A DNA stretch of 21,348 nt from JAQGMJ01 sp036271855 (GCA_036271855.1 DATAZV010000396.1:1-21348); one strand, 5' to 3'; shown: positions 6,557 through 14,885, numbered from the stretch's first letter. Notes: a model not told the origin generated them from the letters alone. Numbers and translations are program-made.

Positions 6557-8932
6557 ATGCCGCTGCCCCCGATCGAACAACGCATCGCCACCGAACTCAA
6601 TGTCCGCCCCGCGCAAGTCGCGGCAGCGGTGCAACTGCTGGATGAAGGCGCCACCGTGCCCTTCATCTCGCGCTACCGCAAGGAAGTCACCGGTGCGCTC
6701 GACGACACGCAGTTGCGCAACCTCGAAGAGCGTCTCTCCTATCTGCGCGAGCTGGAACTGCGCCGCGCCACGGTGATCGCCAGCATCGAAGAGCAGAACA
6801 AGATGACGCCGGAACTGCGCGCGGCGATTGAAGGCGCGGAAGACAAGGCACGCCTCGAAGATTTGTATTTGCCCTACAAGCAAAAGCGCCGCACCAAGGC
6901 GCAGATCGCGCGCGAAGCAGGCCTGGAGCCGCTGGGCGAAGCGCTGCTCGCCGACCCCACGCACAACCCCGAGGCGGAAGCCGCGAAGTTCCTCAAGGAA
7001 CCGTTCCGCACTGCCGAGGGCATCGACCACCCCGGCGTGCCGGACGCCAAGGCCGCGCTCGACGGCGCGCGCCAGATTCTGATGGAGCGTTTTGCGGAGG
7101 ACGCCGACCTGCTGGCCGCCGTGCGCACCCATATGAGCGAACACGGCGTGATGGCCTCGAAGGTGATCGAAGGCAAAGAGGCGGCAGGTGAAAAATTCGC
7201 CGACTATTTCGATTACGACGAGCCGATCGGCCAGATTCCTTCGCATCGCGCGCTGGCGTTGTTTCGCGGCCGCCGCGAAGAGATTCTGAATGTCACCCTG
7301 CGCCTGGACAGCGAAGAAGAAAAGCCGTCCTGGGACGCGCCCTTCAATGCCTGCGAAGGCCAGATCGCCGCGCGCTTCGGCATCAAGAACGCCAATCGTG
7401 CCGCCGACAAATGGCTGGCCGACACCGTGCGCTGGACCTGGCGCATCAAGATCGCCCTGCATCTCGAGACGGACCTGACCAACACCTTGCGCGAAAAGGC
7501 CGAGGAAGAAGCCATTCGCGTATTCGGCACCAATTTGAAAGACTTGCTGCTCGCCGCCCCCGCCGGCCCGCGCGCAACCATGGGCCTGGACCCCGGTCTG
7601 CGCACCGGCTGCAAGGTGGCGGTGGTCGACAACACCGGCAAGGTGCTGGACACCGCGACCATCTATCCGCACGAACCACGCCGCGACTGGGAAGGCTCGC
7701 TCGCCGTCCTTGGCGTCCTCGCCAAAAAGCACAACGTCGATTTGATTTCCATCGGCAACGGCACCGCCTCGCGCGAAACCGACAAGCTCGCCGCCGAGCT
7801 GATGACGCGCTACCCGGAAGCGAACCTGAAAAAGATCGTGGTCAGCGAGGCCGGCGCTTCGGTCTACTCCGCTTCCGAATTCGCCGCCAAGGAATTTCCC
7901 GACCTCGACGTCACCCTGCGCGGCGCCGTCTCCATCGCCCGCCGCCTGCAAGACCCGCTGGCCGAGCTGGTGAAGATCGACCCCAAGTCCATCGGCGTCG
8001 GCCAGTACCAGCATGATGTGAACCAGACCCGCCTCGCGCGCGCCCTCGACAGCGTGGTCGAAGACTGCGTCAATGGCGTCGGCGTCGATGTCAACACCGC
8101 CTCGATCCCGCTGCTCACCCGCGTGTCCGGCCTGAACACCGGCATCGCCACCAACATCGTCGCCTATCGCGATCAGCACGGCCGCTTCAAGACCCGCGAC
8201 CAGCTCAAACAAGTGCCGCGCCTCGGCGACAAGGCTTTCGAGCAGGCCGCCGGCTTCCTGCGCGTGCCCGGTGGTGATAACCCGCTGGACGCCTCCTCGG
8301 TGCACCCGGAAGCCTATCCGCTGGTCGAGAAGATCCTCAAGGACCTGGGCCGCGACATCAAGGGCGTGATCGGCGACGCCGGTGCGCTGCGCAAGCTCAC
8401 CCCGGCGAAATTCGTCGACGAGAAATTCGGCGCGCTGACGGTGGCCGACATCCTCAAGGAGCTCGAAAAACCCGGCCGCGACCCGCGCCCCGAGTTCAAG
8501 ACCGCCACCTTCCAGGAAGGCGTCGAAAAAATCGGCGATTTGAAACCCGGCATGACGCTCGAAGGCGTGGTCACCAACGTCGCTGCCTTCGGCGCCTTTG
8601 TCGATATAGGCGTGCACCAGGATGGCCTGGTGCACATCTCCGCCCTGGCCGAAAAATTCGTCAAGGATCCACGCGAAGTCGTGAAGGCCGGGCAGATCGT
8701 CAAGGTCAAGGTGCTGGAAGTCGACGTGCAGCGCCAGCGCATCGCACTCACCATGCGCATGAGTGACACCCCGGGCCAGTCGCGCACCAGCGGCCCGCGC
8801 GCGGAGAGCCGTGACAGCCGCGGCTCCGGTGGTGGCGGTCGTGACGCGCGCAGCGGCGGCGCCTTCCGTGGTCAGGCGGCGCCGCCTCCTTCCAACGCCA
8901 TGGCTGCTGCCTTCGCCAAGCTGAAGAAGTAG
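6557..8932 (+). CDS. tex: Tex, S1 RNA-binding transcription accessory protein
   Basis: A 791-residue cytoplasmic nucleic-acid-binding protein, full length for Tex. The N-terminal helical part begins with IEQRIATELNVRPAQVAAAVQLLDEGATVPFISRYRKEVTG, which is diagnostic of the family. A YqgF/RNase H-like domain starts near 335 (MGLDPGLRTGCKVAVVDNTG). Helix-hairpin-helix segments occupy about 505-570 (VNTASIPLLTRVSGL, FKTRDQLKQVPRLG). The S1 domain is at about 658-730 (GMTLEGVVTNVAAFGAFVDIG). The tail is Gly/Arg/Ser-rich and ends KLKK. Tex proteins bind RNA and RNA polymerase and affect transcription and, in several pathogens, toxin or virulence expression. A GATAAT element at 6492 may be its -10. 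The last 16 bases recur 52 bases downstream. Confidence 0.97.
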   Translation: MPLPPIEQRIATELNVRPAQVAAAVQLLDEGATVPFISRYRKEVTGALDDTQLRNLEERLSYLRELELRRATVIASIEEQNKMTPELRAAIEGAEDKARLEDLYLPYKQKRRTKAQIAREAGLEPLGEALLADPTHNPEAEAAKFLKEPFRTAEGIDHPGVPDAKAALDGARQILMERFAEDADLLAAVRTHMSEHGVMASKVIEGKEAAGEKFADYFDYDEPIGQIPSHRALALFRGRREEILNVTLRLDSEEEKPSWDAPFNACEGQIAARFGIKNANRAADKWLADTVRWTWRIKIALHLETDLTNTLREKAEEEAIRVFGTNLKDLLLAAPAGPRATMGLDPGLRTGCKVAVVDNTGKVLDTATIYPHEPRRDWEGSLAVLGVLAKKHNVDLISIGNGTASRETDKLAAELMTRYPEANLKKIVVSEAGASVYSASEFAAKEFPDLDVTLRGAVSIARRLQDPLAELVKIDPKSIGVGQYQHDVNQTRLARALDSVVEDCVNGVGVDVNTASIPLLTRVSGLNTGIATNIVAYRDQHGRFKTRDQLKQVPRLGDKAFEQAAGFLRVPGGDNPLDASSVHPEAYPLVEKILKDLGRDIKGVIGDAGALRKLTPAKFVDEKFGALTVADILKELEKPGRDPRPEFKTATFQEGVEKIGDLKPGMTLEGVVTNVAAFGAFVDIGVHQDGLVHISALAEKFVKDPREVVKAGQIVKVKVLEVDVQRQRIALTMRMSDTPGQSRTSGPRAESRDSRGSGGGGRDARSGGAFRGQAAPPPSNAMAAAFAKLKK

Positions 8933-8984
8933 CCAGGGGCAGGTTCAAGCGGCGGTTCGTACATCGGGCAAGCTGAAGAAGTAG
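8917..8984 (+). repeat. 16-bp direct repeat of the tex 3' end
   Basis: CAAGCTGAAGAAGTAG occurs at 8917-8932 (the last codons of tex plus its stop) and again, identically, at 8969-8984 in the intergenic gap. In the same relative frame the second copy also reads KLKK-stop. It looks like an old local duplication of the gene end. Confidence 0.8.
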
Positions 8985-8996
8985 CGGGCAGCCGGC

Positions 8997-9353
8997 TCAG
9001 GCGGCACCCTGGTTCCCCACCGGGCCGCTGTCCTGCGGCGCCTGCGCCCTGTCCTCCCCGGTGTAATCCCGCAGCACCTGCGCAATCCGCAGCCGGTAGT
9101 TGACGAACACGGTCTGCCGGCTTTTGTCCTGCACGCGCCGGTGCTCTGTCACATTGCGCCATGCGGTAACGGCGGCTTCGTCGCGCCAGAACGAAAGGGC
9201 GACCATCTTGCCCTCGTCGGCCACGCTCTGGAAGCGTTCGATGGAAATGAAGCCGTCGATCTCCTGCACCAGGGGCATCAGGGCGGCGGCCATGTCCAGG
9301 TAAGTCTGCTTCCTGCCCGGCTTGGGCCAGGATTCGAAAATGACAGCGATCAC
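8997..9353 (-). CDS. Antibiotic biosynthesis monooxygenase (ABM)-domain protein
   Basis: A 118-residue protein starting with GTG at 9353, which is preceded on the minus strand by a GGGGGG ribosome-binding site 4 bases away. The longer open frame upstream is arginine/proline-rich and not protein-like. The sequence IAVIFESWPKPG, then VQEIDGFISIERFQS, VALSFWRDEAAVTAWRN and EHRRVQDKSR follows the ABM/heme-degrading ferredoxin-like dimer fold (about residues 2-95). A short polar tail follows. Small ABM proteins act as quinol or polyketide monooxygenases, or as stress-related proteins of unknown substrate. It is transcribed towards tex and lies just downstream of an AraC-family regulator gene on the same strand (24 bases apart), so the regulator and this gene may share a transcript. 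Confidence 0.82.
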   Translation of the reverse strand: MIAVIFESWPKPGRKQTYLDMAAALMPLVQEIDGFISIERFQSVADEGKMVALSFWRDEAAVTAWRNVTEHRRVQDKSRQTVFVNYRLRIAQVLRDYTGEDRAQAPQDSGPVGNQGAA

Positions 9354-9376
9354 GTTGCCCCCCGCAGAGCGGTTAT

Positions 9377-10252
9377 CTAAGGAGCGGGCATTGTGGCGGC
9401 GGCACGGGCGGAGGGATTGTAAAAATGCGTCAGGCCGCGCTGGCGCACGCGCAGGCGGGCGGGGGCGGGCAGGCCGAGTTCGTCGCAGCAATGGGCGAAG
9501 TGGGCCTGGTCGAAAAAGCCCTGTTCGAGAATCGGGCCAAGCAGGGTCGTATGCGGGTCGAGCAGCAGGGCGCGCATCGCCTTCTGGAAGCGGCTGGCGC
9601 GGCGGATCTGCACCAGGGTCTGGCCGGTGGTGGCCAGCACGCGCCTTTGCAACTGGCGCGGGCCGATGCCCAGCTCAGCGGCGAGCGCCGGCAGCTTCAC
9701 ATGGGCGCAGCGCTCGTAGGTCAGGCGCACGGCTTCTTCGGCGAGCACGTCGGGCCTGGCGGCGGCCAGCCTGGCGCACAGAAAGCGCGTGAGCAGGCGC
9801 AGGCGCGCGCCGGTGGCGCCAGCGCCGGCCACCTCGTCGGCCACCTCGTCGGCCACCTCCTCGGCCACCTCCTCGGCCAACTGCGCGCCTTCCGCGCCCC
9901 AGAGCTCGCGCGCGGACAAGGTGCTGTCGTGCAGCTCGGCGGGCGGCAGGCGGAAAAAGCGGTGCAGGCTGCCGGCGCGAAAGCGCACGGCGACAAAGCC
10001 GATGTCCCGCTGCGCGGCCAGGTGCATCAGGCCGCGCCGGGCGCAAACCAGGTGGGCTTGCGGCAGCAGGCGCGCGGGCGCCGCGCCCATGGCCGCGCGA
10101 AACGGCGCGCGGTAGTGGAAGAACACCTCGGCACCGGTACCCGGCATCAGAATAGGCAGGGCCACCGGCTGCACCGGCGCGCCCTCCCAGCCCCAGATGC
10201 GGTCGACATGCCGGGCCAGGGCGCCTTGCGGGATCCAGTGAAAGACCTTCAT
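9377..10252 (-). CDS. AraC-family transcriptional regulator with an expanded tandem repeat
   Basis: A 291-residue DNA-binding regulator. The N-terminal sensor region (about 1-130, starting MKVFHWIPQGALARHVDRIWGWEG) is of the type seen in many AraC regulators with unknown ligands. The C-terminal two-helix-turn-helix domain covers about 190-275: LPALAAELGIGPRQLQRRV, then ILEQGFFDQAHFAHCCDELG, which matches the family's GF-DQSHF recognition segment. Between the two lies a four-residue repeat (EEVA EEVA DEVA DEVA) encoded by four 12-base units. The start ATG at 10252 faces the divergent chaC gene across a gap of about 200 bases. It may control itself, chaC or the ABM gene; which one cannot be read from sequence. 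Confidence 0.85.
   Translation of the reverse strand: MKVFHWIPQGALARHVDRIWGWEGAPVQPVALPILMPGTGAEVFFHYRAPFRAAMGAAPARLLPQAHLVCARRGLMHLAAQRDIGFVAVRFRAGSLHRFFRLPPAELHDSTLSARELWGAEGAQLAEEVAEEVADEVADEVAGAGATGARLRLLTRFLCARLAAARPDVLAEEAVRLTYERCAHVKLPALAAELGIGPRQLQRRVLATTGQTLVQIRRASRFQKAMRALLLDPHTTLLGPILEQGFFDQAHFAHCCDELGLPAPARLRVRQRGLTHFYNPSARAAATMPAP
9827..9874 (-). repeat. 12-bp tandem repeat, four copies, inside the AraC gene
   Basis: On the plus strand the unit GGCCACCTCSTC occurs four times without gaps; two copies have G and two have C at the variable site. A fifth, diverged unit (GGCCAACTGCGC) follows. Because 12 is a multiple of 3, gain or loss of a unit changes linker length without shifting frame. 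Confidence 0.95.
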
Positions 10253-10449
10253 CGTTAAAAATGGTACCGCTTTTTGCGCCGCTCCAAAAAGCCGGCGCCG
10301 TTCCCCGCCCTCGCCGCTTCATGCCGCAAAAGCGGTCTTGCCGCGCTGGCCGGCCGGTTGCCGTGATTTCCACGCAACGCATCTGCGGGTTTTTCAATCC
10401 CGCCTCCCCATCCTGTCAACAGGAGGCGTAGACTGAACGTTACTCCCCT
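10253..10449. promoter_or_regulatory. Divergent promoter region, AraC gene and chaC
   Basis: The 197-base gap separates the minus-strand regulator from chaC. An inverted repeat, TCCTGT-CA-ACAGGA (10411-10424), sits 4 bases before a TAGACT hexamer (10429-10434) that could be the -10 of chaC. This is a natural place for an operator of the divergent regulator, but AraC proteins more often bind direct repeats. Confidence 0.4.
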
Positions 10450-11325
10450 ATGTTGACCGACACAGAGTCCGCGCGCGCCGCCGCCGAAGCCACCGCCCAA
10501 GCCCCTACGGCGCCGCTGCCCGCTGCACCAACAGCGGGCGTGCTTGGCAGCACCCAGCCTGCCAGCCTGGCTGCCGCCCCGTGCGCCGACCCCGCCCATC
10601 CTCCCCTGGCCAACACGGTGCACGGCGCCGTCGAGCAGGCCTATCACGGTGCGCCGCTGTGCCGCGACGACCTGCAGCACGGCTCGCGCCGCGCCCATTA
10701 CCTCGCCACCACCATGGCGCACATCGCCTGGCCCGAAGCGAAGCTGGTGCGCTCGGTGGAGCAGACCCTGCAGGCCAATCCCACCGGCGACATCTGGGTA
10801 TTCGGCTACGGCTCGCTGATCTGGAATCCGCTGCTGCACTTCACCGAGAAGCGCCCGGCGAAAATCTACGGCCTGCACCGCTCCTTTTGCCTCTGGTCGC
10901 GCGTCAATCGCGGCACCCTCGAAGCCCCCGGGCTGATGCTCGGGCTGGACCAGGGCGGCGCCTGCGCCGGCGTGGTCTACCGTGTCGAGCGCGCGCGTGC
11001 GCGTGAAGAACTACTGCTGATGTGGCGCCGCGAAATGTCCACCGGCGCCTACGTCCCCACCTGGATCAAGACGCGCACCCCCGCCGGCACCGTGCGCTCG
11101 CTCGCCTTTGTCATCGACCACAAGCTGCCCAGCTACGCCGGGCGCCTCGACCCCGCCATCGCCGCGCACACCATCAACACCGCCGCCGGCCTCTACGGCC
11201 CCTGCCTGGACTACTACACCAACACCGCGCAAGGGCTGGTCGAGCACGGCATTGATGATCCGGAAATGACCGCGGTGGGCCTGGCACTGCAGGCGCTGCG
11301 TGAAGAGAAAAAGGCGGCGGCCTAG
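10450..11325 (+). CDS. chaC: ChaC-family gamma-glutamylcyclotransferase
   Basis: A 291-residue enzyme of the ChaC family, which cleaves glutathione to 5-oxoproline and cysteinyl-glycine in the cytoplasm. The substrate loop VFGYGSLIW is at residues 117-125. It is followed by AKIYGLHRSFCLWSRVNRGT, LMLGLDQGGACAGVVYRV and MWRREMSTGAYVPTW (191-205), in which E195 is the expected catalytic glutamate. The final GPCLDYYTNTAQGLVEHGI block is typical. About 110 N-terminal residues precede the catalytic core. Of these, residues 10-55 are Ala/Pro-rich and look disordered, so the true start could lie further downstream; E. coli ChaC is about 230 residues. The gene is divergent from the AraC regulator. Confidence 0.93.
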   Translation: MLTDTESARAAAEATAQAPTAPLPAAPTAGVLGSTQPASLAAAPCADPAHPPLANTVHGAVEQAYHGAPLCRDDLQHGSRRAHYLATTMAHIAWPEAKLVRSVEQTLQANPTGDIWVFGYGSLIWNPLLHFTEKRPAKIYGLHRSFCLWSRVNRGTLEAPGLMLGLDQGGACAGVVYRVERARAREELLLMWRREMSTGAYVPTWIKTRTPAGTVRSLAFVIDHKLPSYAGRLDPAIAAHTINTAAGLYGPCLDYYTNTAQGLVEHGIDDPEMTAVGLALQALREEKKAAA

Positions 11326-11374
11326 CTGTCGGACTCACTGCTTGCCAGTGGGAACAAGCCCCAAACTCCCTCCC

Positions 11375-11467
11375 CTGTCATTCTGAGTGAAACGAAGAAT
11401 CTGCTTTTCGTCGCGTTCTACCGAGGCTGCAAAAAAAGCAGATCCTTCGCGTTGCTCAGGATGACAG
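11375..11467. repeat. REP-like inverted repeat (GTCATTCTGAG type)
   Basis: The arm at 11375-11404 begins CTGTCATTCTGAG. It matches the reverse complement of 11438-11467, which begins CTGTCATCCTGAG, at about 24 of 30 positions, and surrounds a 33-base centre that ends in seven A residues. This is a common intergenic palindrome of many bacterial genomes. It fills the gap between chaC and the next gene. Confidence 0.8.
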
Positions 11468-11578
11468 CGGTTTGCGGGGCAGCAAACCTAATCACCCACT
11501 CGGTGCCGCACATGTCGCCCGGCCCGCCCCCAGCCCCGTTTTCGGCGACAATCGCGTTTTTCCGCCACTTGTGACTGA

Positions 11579-12688
11579 ATGAAACTCGCCACCCTGAAAG
11601 ACGGCTCGCGCGACGGCCTGCTCGCCGTGGTCTCCCGCGACCTGAAAACCGCGAGCATCGCCGACGGCATCGCCCCCACCTTGCAGCGCGCGCTGGACGA
11701 CTGGAACTTCATCGCCCCGCAGCTCGAGGAGCTGTACAACCAGTTGAACCAGGGCAAGGCCCGCCGCCCGTTCGAATTCAACCCTGCGCAATGCATGGCG
11801 CCGCTGCCGCGCGCCTACCAGTGGGCCGACGGCTCCGTGTACTTGAGCCACCTGCAGCGCATGTCGGCCATGGCCGGGGTCAAGTGGGAAGACGTCAGCA
11901 CCCGCGACCCGATGCTCTACCAGGGCGGCTCGGACGACTTCATCGGCGGCGCCGACGACGTGGTCTTCGCCGAAGAGTCCTGGGGCATCGACTTCGAAGC
12001 CGAGATCGGCGTCATCTTGGGCGACACGCAAATGCAGACCAAGCGCGACGACGCGCTGGAACACGTGCGCCTGATCACCCTGATCAACGACTGGTCCCTG
12101 CGCAATCTCATCGCCCGCGAAATCGCCAAGCACTTCGGCTTTTTCCAGTCCAAGCCCGCCACCGCCTTCGCCCCGGTCGCCGTCACCCCGGACGAACTCG
12201 GTGAGTCGTGGAAGGAAGCCCTGCCGCACCTGAACGTCAACATCGCCTGGAACGGCGTGCGCTTCGGGCAGCTCAACGCCGCCGAGGGCGCCAAATTCAA
12301 TTTTGCTGACCTGATCACCCACGCCGCCAAAACGCGCAACCTGCGCGCCGGCACCGTGCTCGGCCTGGGTACCATCAGCAACGCCGGCACCGAAAACGGC
12401 TATGCCACGATTGCCGAAAAGCGCGCCCAGGAAAGCATCGACAAGGCTGCCGGCAACCAAAGCACGCAAACGGAATTCATGAAATTCGGCGACCGTGTCC
12501 GCATCGAGGTCAAAGACGCCGCCGGCAATTCCATTTTCGGCGCCATCGACCAGCAGGTGATCAGCCTGCGCCGCCGCCGCGCCAGCCTGATCGCCGAGCT
12601 TGAGGCCGCCGCCAGCGCCCAGGCCGCCGCCGACGCCGTGCCCGCCGCCGACGGCGAAAGCGACGCCAGCATCACCGTCAGGGAGTAG
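11579..12688 (+). CDS. Fumarylacetoacetate hydrolase (FAH)-family protein
   Basis: A 369-residue protein with the FAH fold. The metal site is visible as E140 and E142 in GIDFEAEIGVI, and D171 in TLINDWSLRN. Further family blocks are FGFFQSKPATAFAPVAVTPDEL (187-208) and GTVLGLGTISNAG. FAH proteins cleave C-C bonds in acylpyruvates and related ring-fission products with Mg2+ or Mn2+ in the cytoplasm, commonly in aromatic or tyrosine breakdown. No other aromatic catabolism genes lie nearby, so the substrate is unknown. Residues 335-369 form an Ala/Asp/Glu-rich tail not seen in most family members. A GACAAT hexamer (11547-11552) may be its -10. Confidence 0.9.
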   Translation: MKLATLKDGSRDGLLAVVSRDLKTASIADGIAPTLQRALDDWNFIAPQLEELYNQLNQGKARRPFEFNPAQCMAPLPRAYQWADGSVYLSHLQRMSAMAGVKWEDVSTRDPMLYQGGSDDFIGGADDVVFAEESWGIDFEAEIGVILGDTQMQTKRDDALEHVRLITLINDWSLRNLIAREIAKHFGFFQSKPATAFAPVAVTPDELGESWKEALPHLNVNIAWNGVRFGQLNAAEGAKFNFADLITHAAKTRNLRAGTVLGLGTISNAGTENGYATIAEKRAQESIDKAAGNQSTQTEFMKFGDRVRIEVKDAAGNSIFGAIDQQVISLRRRRASLIAELEAAASAQAAADAVPAADGESDASITVRE

Positions 12689-13143
12689 CACAGGTTTGTT
12701 GAGGCGAGCGGATAACGCCAGCATCACCGCGACGCAAATAACTTAGCAGGTCTCCTCCCCTTCAAGGGGAGCCGATACGCAAATGAGGGGTAGGGATGGG
12801 AGGCATGGCGTAGCGCGCACAGCGCGCTCACCTCTCACCCTCCCTTTCAAGGGGAGCCCAGACGCAAATGAGGGGTGGGGATGGGAGGCATAGCGCGCTC
12901 ACCTCTCGCCCTCCCTTTCAAGGGGAGGGCCGGGGTGGGGATGGGGTTGCAGCCACCGGCATGGTTTAAGCAACAACAACCCAAAACGTAAAAACTGCGT
13001 AATTTCTTTGCAAACAACACCAAACAACTTGAACAACCCTTTGCAAAAATTGCCTCATCCTCCAACCCCTTTCACGGGTCCCGCGCGTTTCCATACGCAT
13101 GCAACTGTTTTTCTTTCCCGTCGCGCTGGCGGCCTTTCCGCTC
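12689..13143. other. Intergenic region: repeats, then an AT-rich sigma-factor leader
   Basis: The first half (12752-12948) is the tandem repeat annotated separately. The second half (about 12966-13070) is markedly AT-rich for this window and full of CAAC/AAC runs; it presumably holds the promoter of the ECF sigma gene. No clear -35/-10 pair or terminator for the FAH gene was found. Confidence 0.5.
12752..12948. repeat. Three tandem copies of a CCCTTTCAAGGGGAG repeat
   Basis: Copies start at about 12752, 12838 and 12910. Each begins with the palindromic core CTCCCtTTCAAGGGGAG. Copies 1 and 2 continue with near-identical sequence through ACGCAAATGAGGGGTrGGGATGGGAGGCAT and AGCGCGCTCACCTCTC. Copy 3 is shorter and ends CCGGGGTGGGGATGGGG. 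The type is a widespread intergenic repeat. Confidence 0.9.
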
Positions 13144-13734
13144 ATGGCTGACCCGGCGCCCCCCGCCCCCACGCCCGGCAGCGACGAGGCGCTGATGCTC
13201 GCCTACGCGCGCGGCGACGCCGGCGCCTTCGAGACCCTCTACGGCCGCCACAAGGGCGGCGTCTACCGCTACTTCGTGCGCAGCCTGCGCGAGCCGGGCC
13301 TGGCCGACGAGCTGTTCCAGGACGTCTGGGCCAGCCTGGTGAAGGCGCGCGCCACCTACACCGTCGAGGCGAAATTCAGCACCTGGCTCTACCGCCTGGC
13401 GCACAACCGCCTGATCGACCACTACCGCCGCGCGCAACTGGTGCAGTTCGTGCCCGTCGATGGCGCCGAGGAGGAAGGCGAGCTGCTCGACTGGCCCGCC
13501 AGCGAAGCCCCCGGGCCGGAAGTGCAGGTGGCCTCGCGCCAGGCCGCCGCGCAACTGAAAAAGCTGGTCGAAGCCCTGCCGCCGGCGCAGCGGGAAGCAT
13601 TCTTGCTTCAAGCCGAAGGCGGCCTGTCGCTGGAAGCCATCGCGGAAGCCACCGGCACCGGCCGCGAAACGGTGAAAAGCCGCCTGCGCTACGCCTTCGA
13701 CAAGCTGCGCGCCGGCATGAAGGACCACCTATGA
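13144..13734 (+). CDS. ECF-type RNA polymerase sigma factor
   Basis: A 196-residue sigma70-family factor of the extracytoplasmic-function group. Region 2 (about 12-80) is seen as MLAYARGDAGAFETLYGRH, ELFQDVWASLVKAR and FSTWLYRLAHNRLIDHYRR. Region 4 (about 135-190) is seen as ALPPAQREAFLLQAEGGLSLEAIAEATGTGRETVKSRLRYAFDKLR. The frame opens at 13099, but that start would add a hydrophobic MQLFFFPVALAAFPL segment foreign to sigma factors; the ATG at 13144 is preferred although neither start has a clear ribosome-binding site. Its stop overlaps the next gene by 4 bases (ATGA), which implies translational coupling to a partner that likely holds the sigma factor inactive at the membrane. Confidence 0.92.
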   Translation: MADPAPPAPTPGSDEALMLAYARGDAGAFETLYGRHKGGVYRYFVRSLREPGLADELFQDVWASLVKARATYTVEAKFSTWLYRLAHNRLIDHYRRAQLVQFVPVDGAEEEGELLDWPASEAPGPEVQVASRQAAAQLKKLVEALPPAQREAFLLQAEGGLSLEAIAEATGTGRETVKSRLRYAFDKLRAGMKDHL

Positions 13735-14885
13735 CACAGCCCGAAGAAGTCCATTCCGAATTCGAGCGGCGCCTGCTCGACCAATACCGTGCCGCGGCCG
13801 ACGAGCAGCCGCCGCCCGCGCTCGACCGCGCCGTGCTCGACAACGCCCGCCGCGCCGCCGCCGCCACCCACCCGCGCGGCGTGCGCGGCCCGGCCCCGGC
13901 CTTCGTCGCCGACGTCAACGACGCCCCGCGCCAGCGCAGCGACGAAGCCCGCTGGGGCCGCCCGCTGGCCCTGGCCGCCGCCGTCGTGCTGGGCATCGGC
14001 ATTGTCGTGCGCTACGAAATGGAGTCGCCCGACCTGAGCCCGCCGCAAGACAAGGTGGCTGCAGCTGCCGCTTCTGAAGCAGCCGCCCCGCCGCCCGCCG
14101 CACTCCCCTCCGCCCCCGCGCAGGACGCACCTGGTGCCGCTGCCGGCAAGGCCGCCGCCGCGCCGGCCGCCGCCGAACCCGCCCCGCCGGTGGCCGGCGC
14201 CAAGGACAGCGCCGACGTCGCCCGGCCGAAGGCCGCCCCCAAAGCAGAGCAGGCCGCTCCCAAGGCACGGCCCGCCGCACCGGCCGTCGCGGAAAGGCAC
14301 CGCGCGCCGGAACCGCGTCCGCAACAACGGGCGGCGCCCGCACCCGCGCGCGTCGACAGCGTGATGCGCGAGAACCTGGCACGCGAAGAGTCCGACCAGA
14401 AAATCCGCGCGCAGGCCGCCGCCGAACTGCAAAAAGCCGAGTCGCGTGCCCAGCCGGCCGGCGCCGTCGGCGATGCCAATGCCAAGCTCGCCGGCCCGCC
14501 CATGCCGGCGGCCACGGCGCGCGCCGCCGCGCCCGCTACGGCACCCGCCGGTGCGGCGCTGGGCGGCAATCTCGCGCAGTCGCAGCGCCGTTACAGCGAC
14601 GCCAACTCCAGTGCTTCCGCCGTCGCCGCACCGCCGCCCCCACCCGCGATGGCGCCGCCGCCGCCGCCGCCGCCCGCGCCGGCCAGGGCGGAAATCGCCG
14701 CCGATGCCGCCGTCGCTCCGCGCGTGCCCTTCTACGAAGGCGACCCCGACCTATGGGCGCGCCACATCATCGAGCTGCGCCGCGGCGGCCGCAACCAGAG
14801 CGCCGACGCCGACCTGCGGCGCCTGCGCGCCCGCTATCCCGGTTTCAAGCTGCCGGCCGAAGCGCTGCCGCCCGCGCCGCAGTAG
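13731..14885 (+). CDS. Probable membrane-anchored anti-sigma factor, Ala/Pro-rich
   Basis: A 384-residue protein that overlaps the ECF sigma gene by 4 bases. The cytoplasmic N-terminus (1-75) begins with acidic, helical FERRLLDQYRAAADEQ. One membrane segment lies at about 78-93 (RPLALAAAVVLGIGIVV). The periplasmic part, about 100-330, is low-complexity Ala/Pro/Lys with runs such as PPPPPPP. It ends in a compact segment (about 340-380: DPDLWARHIIELRRGGR, ADLRRLRARYPGFKLP) that recurs at the C-terminus of similar betaproteobacterial proteins. There is no recognisable zinc-binding HxxxCxxC motif, so the anti-sigma role rests on gene order and topology. Confidence 0.7.
   Translation: MTQPEEVHSEFERRLLDQYRAAADEQPPPALDRAVLDNARRAAAATHPRGVRGPAPAFVADVNDAPRQRSDEARWGRPLALAAAVVLGIGIVVRYEMESPDLSPPQDKVAAAAASEAAAPPPAALPSAPAQDAPGAAAGKAAAAPAAAEPAPPVAGAKDSADVARPKAAPKAEQAAPKARPAAPAVAERHRAPEPRPQQRAAPAPARVDSVMRENLAREESDQKIRAQAAAELQKAESRAQPAGAVGDANAKLAGPPMPAATARAAAPATAPAGAALGGNLAQSQRRYSDANSSASAVAAPPPPPAMAPPPPPPPAPARAEIAADAAVAPRVPFYEGDPDLWARHIIELRRGGRNQSADADLRRLRARYPGFKLPAEALPPAPQ

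Noticed and set aside
6515..8635. 706-codon minus-strand open frame opposite tex
   Set aside because: Shadow of tex; composition is not protein-like and no motif is seen.
9775..9880. The GGCCACCTC repeats as a CRISPR array
   Set aside because: Units are 12 bp and contiguous with no spacers; they encode an in-frame amino acid repeat.
9425..10258. Plus-strand open frame opposite the AraC regulator
   Set aside because: Shadow frame; the minus strand has clear AraC motifs and a proper start.
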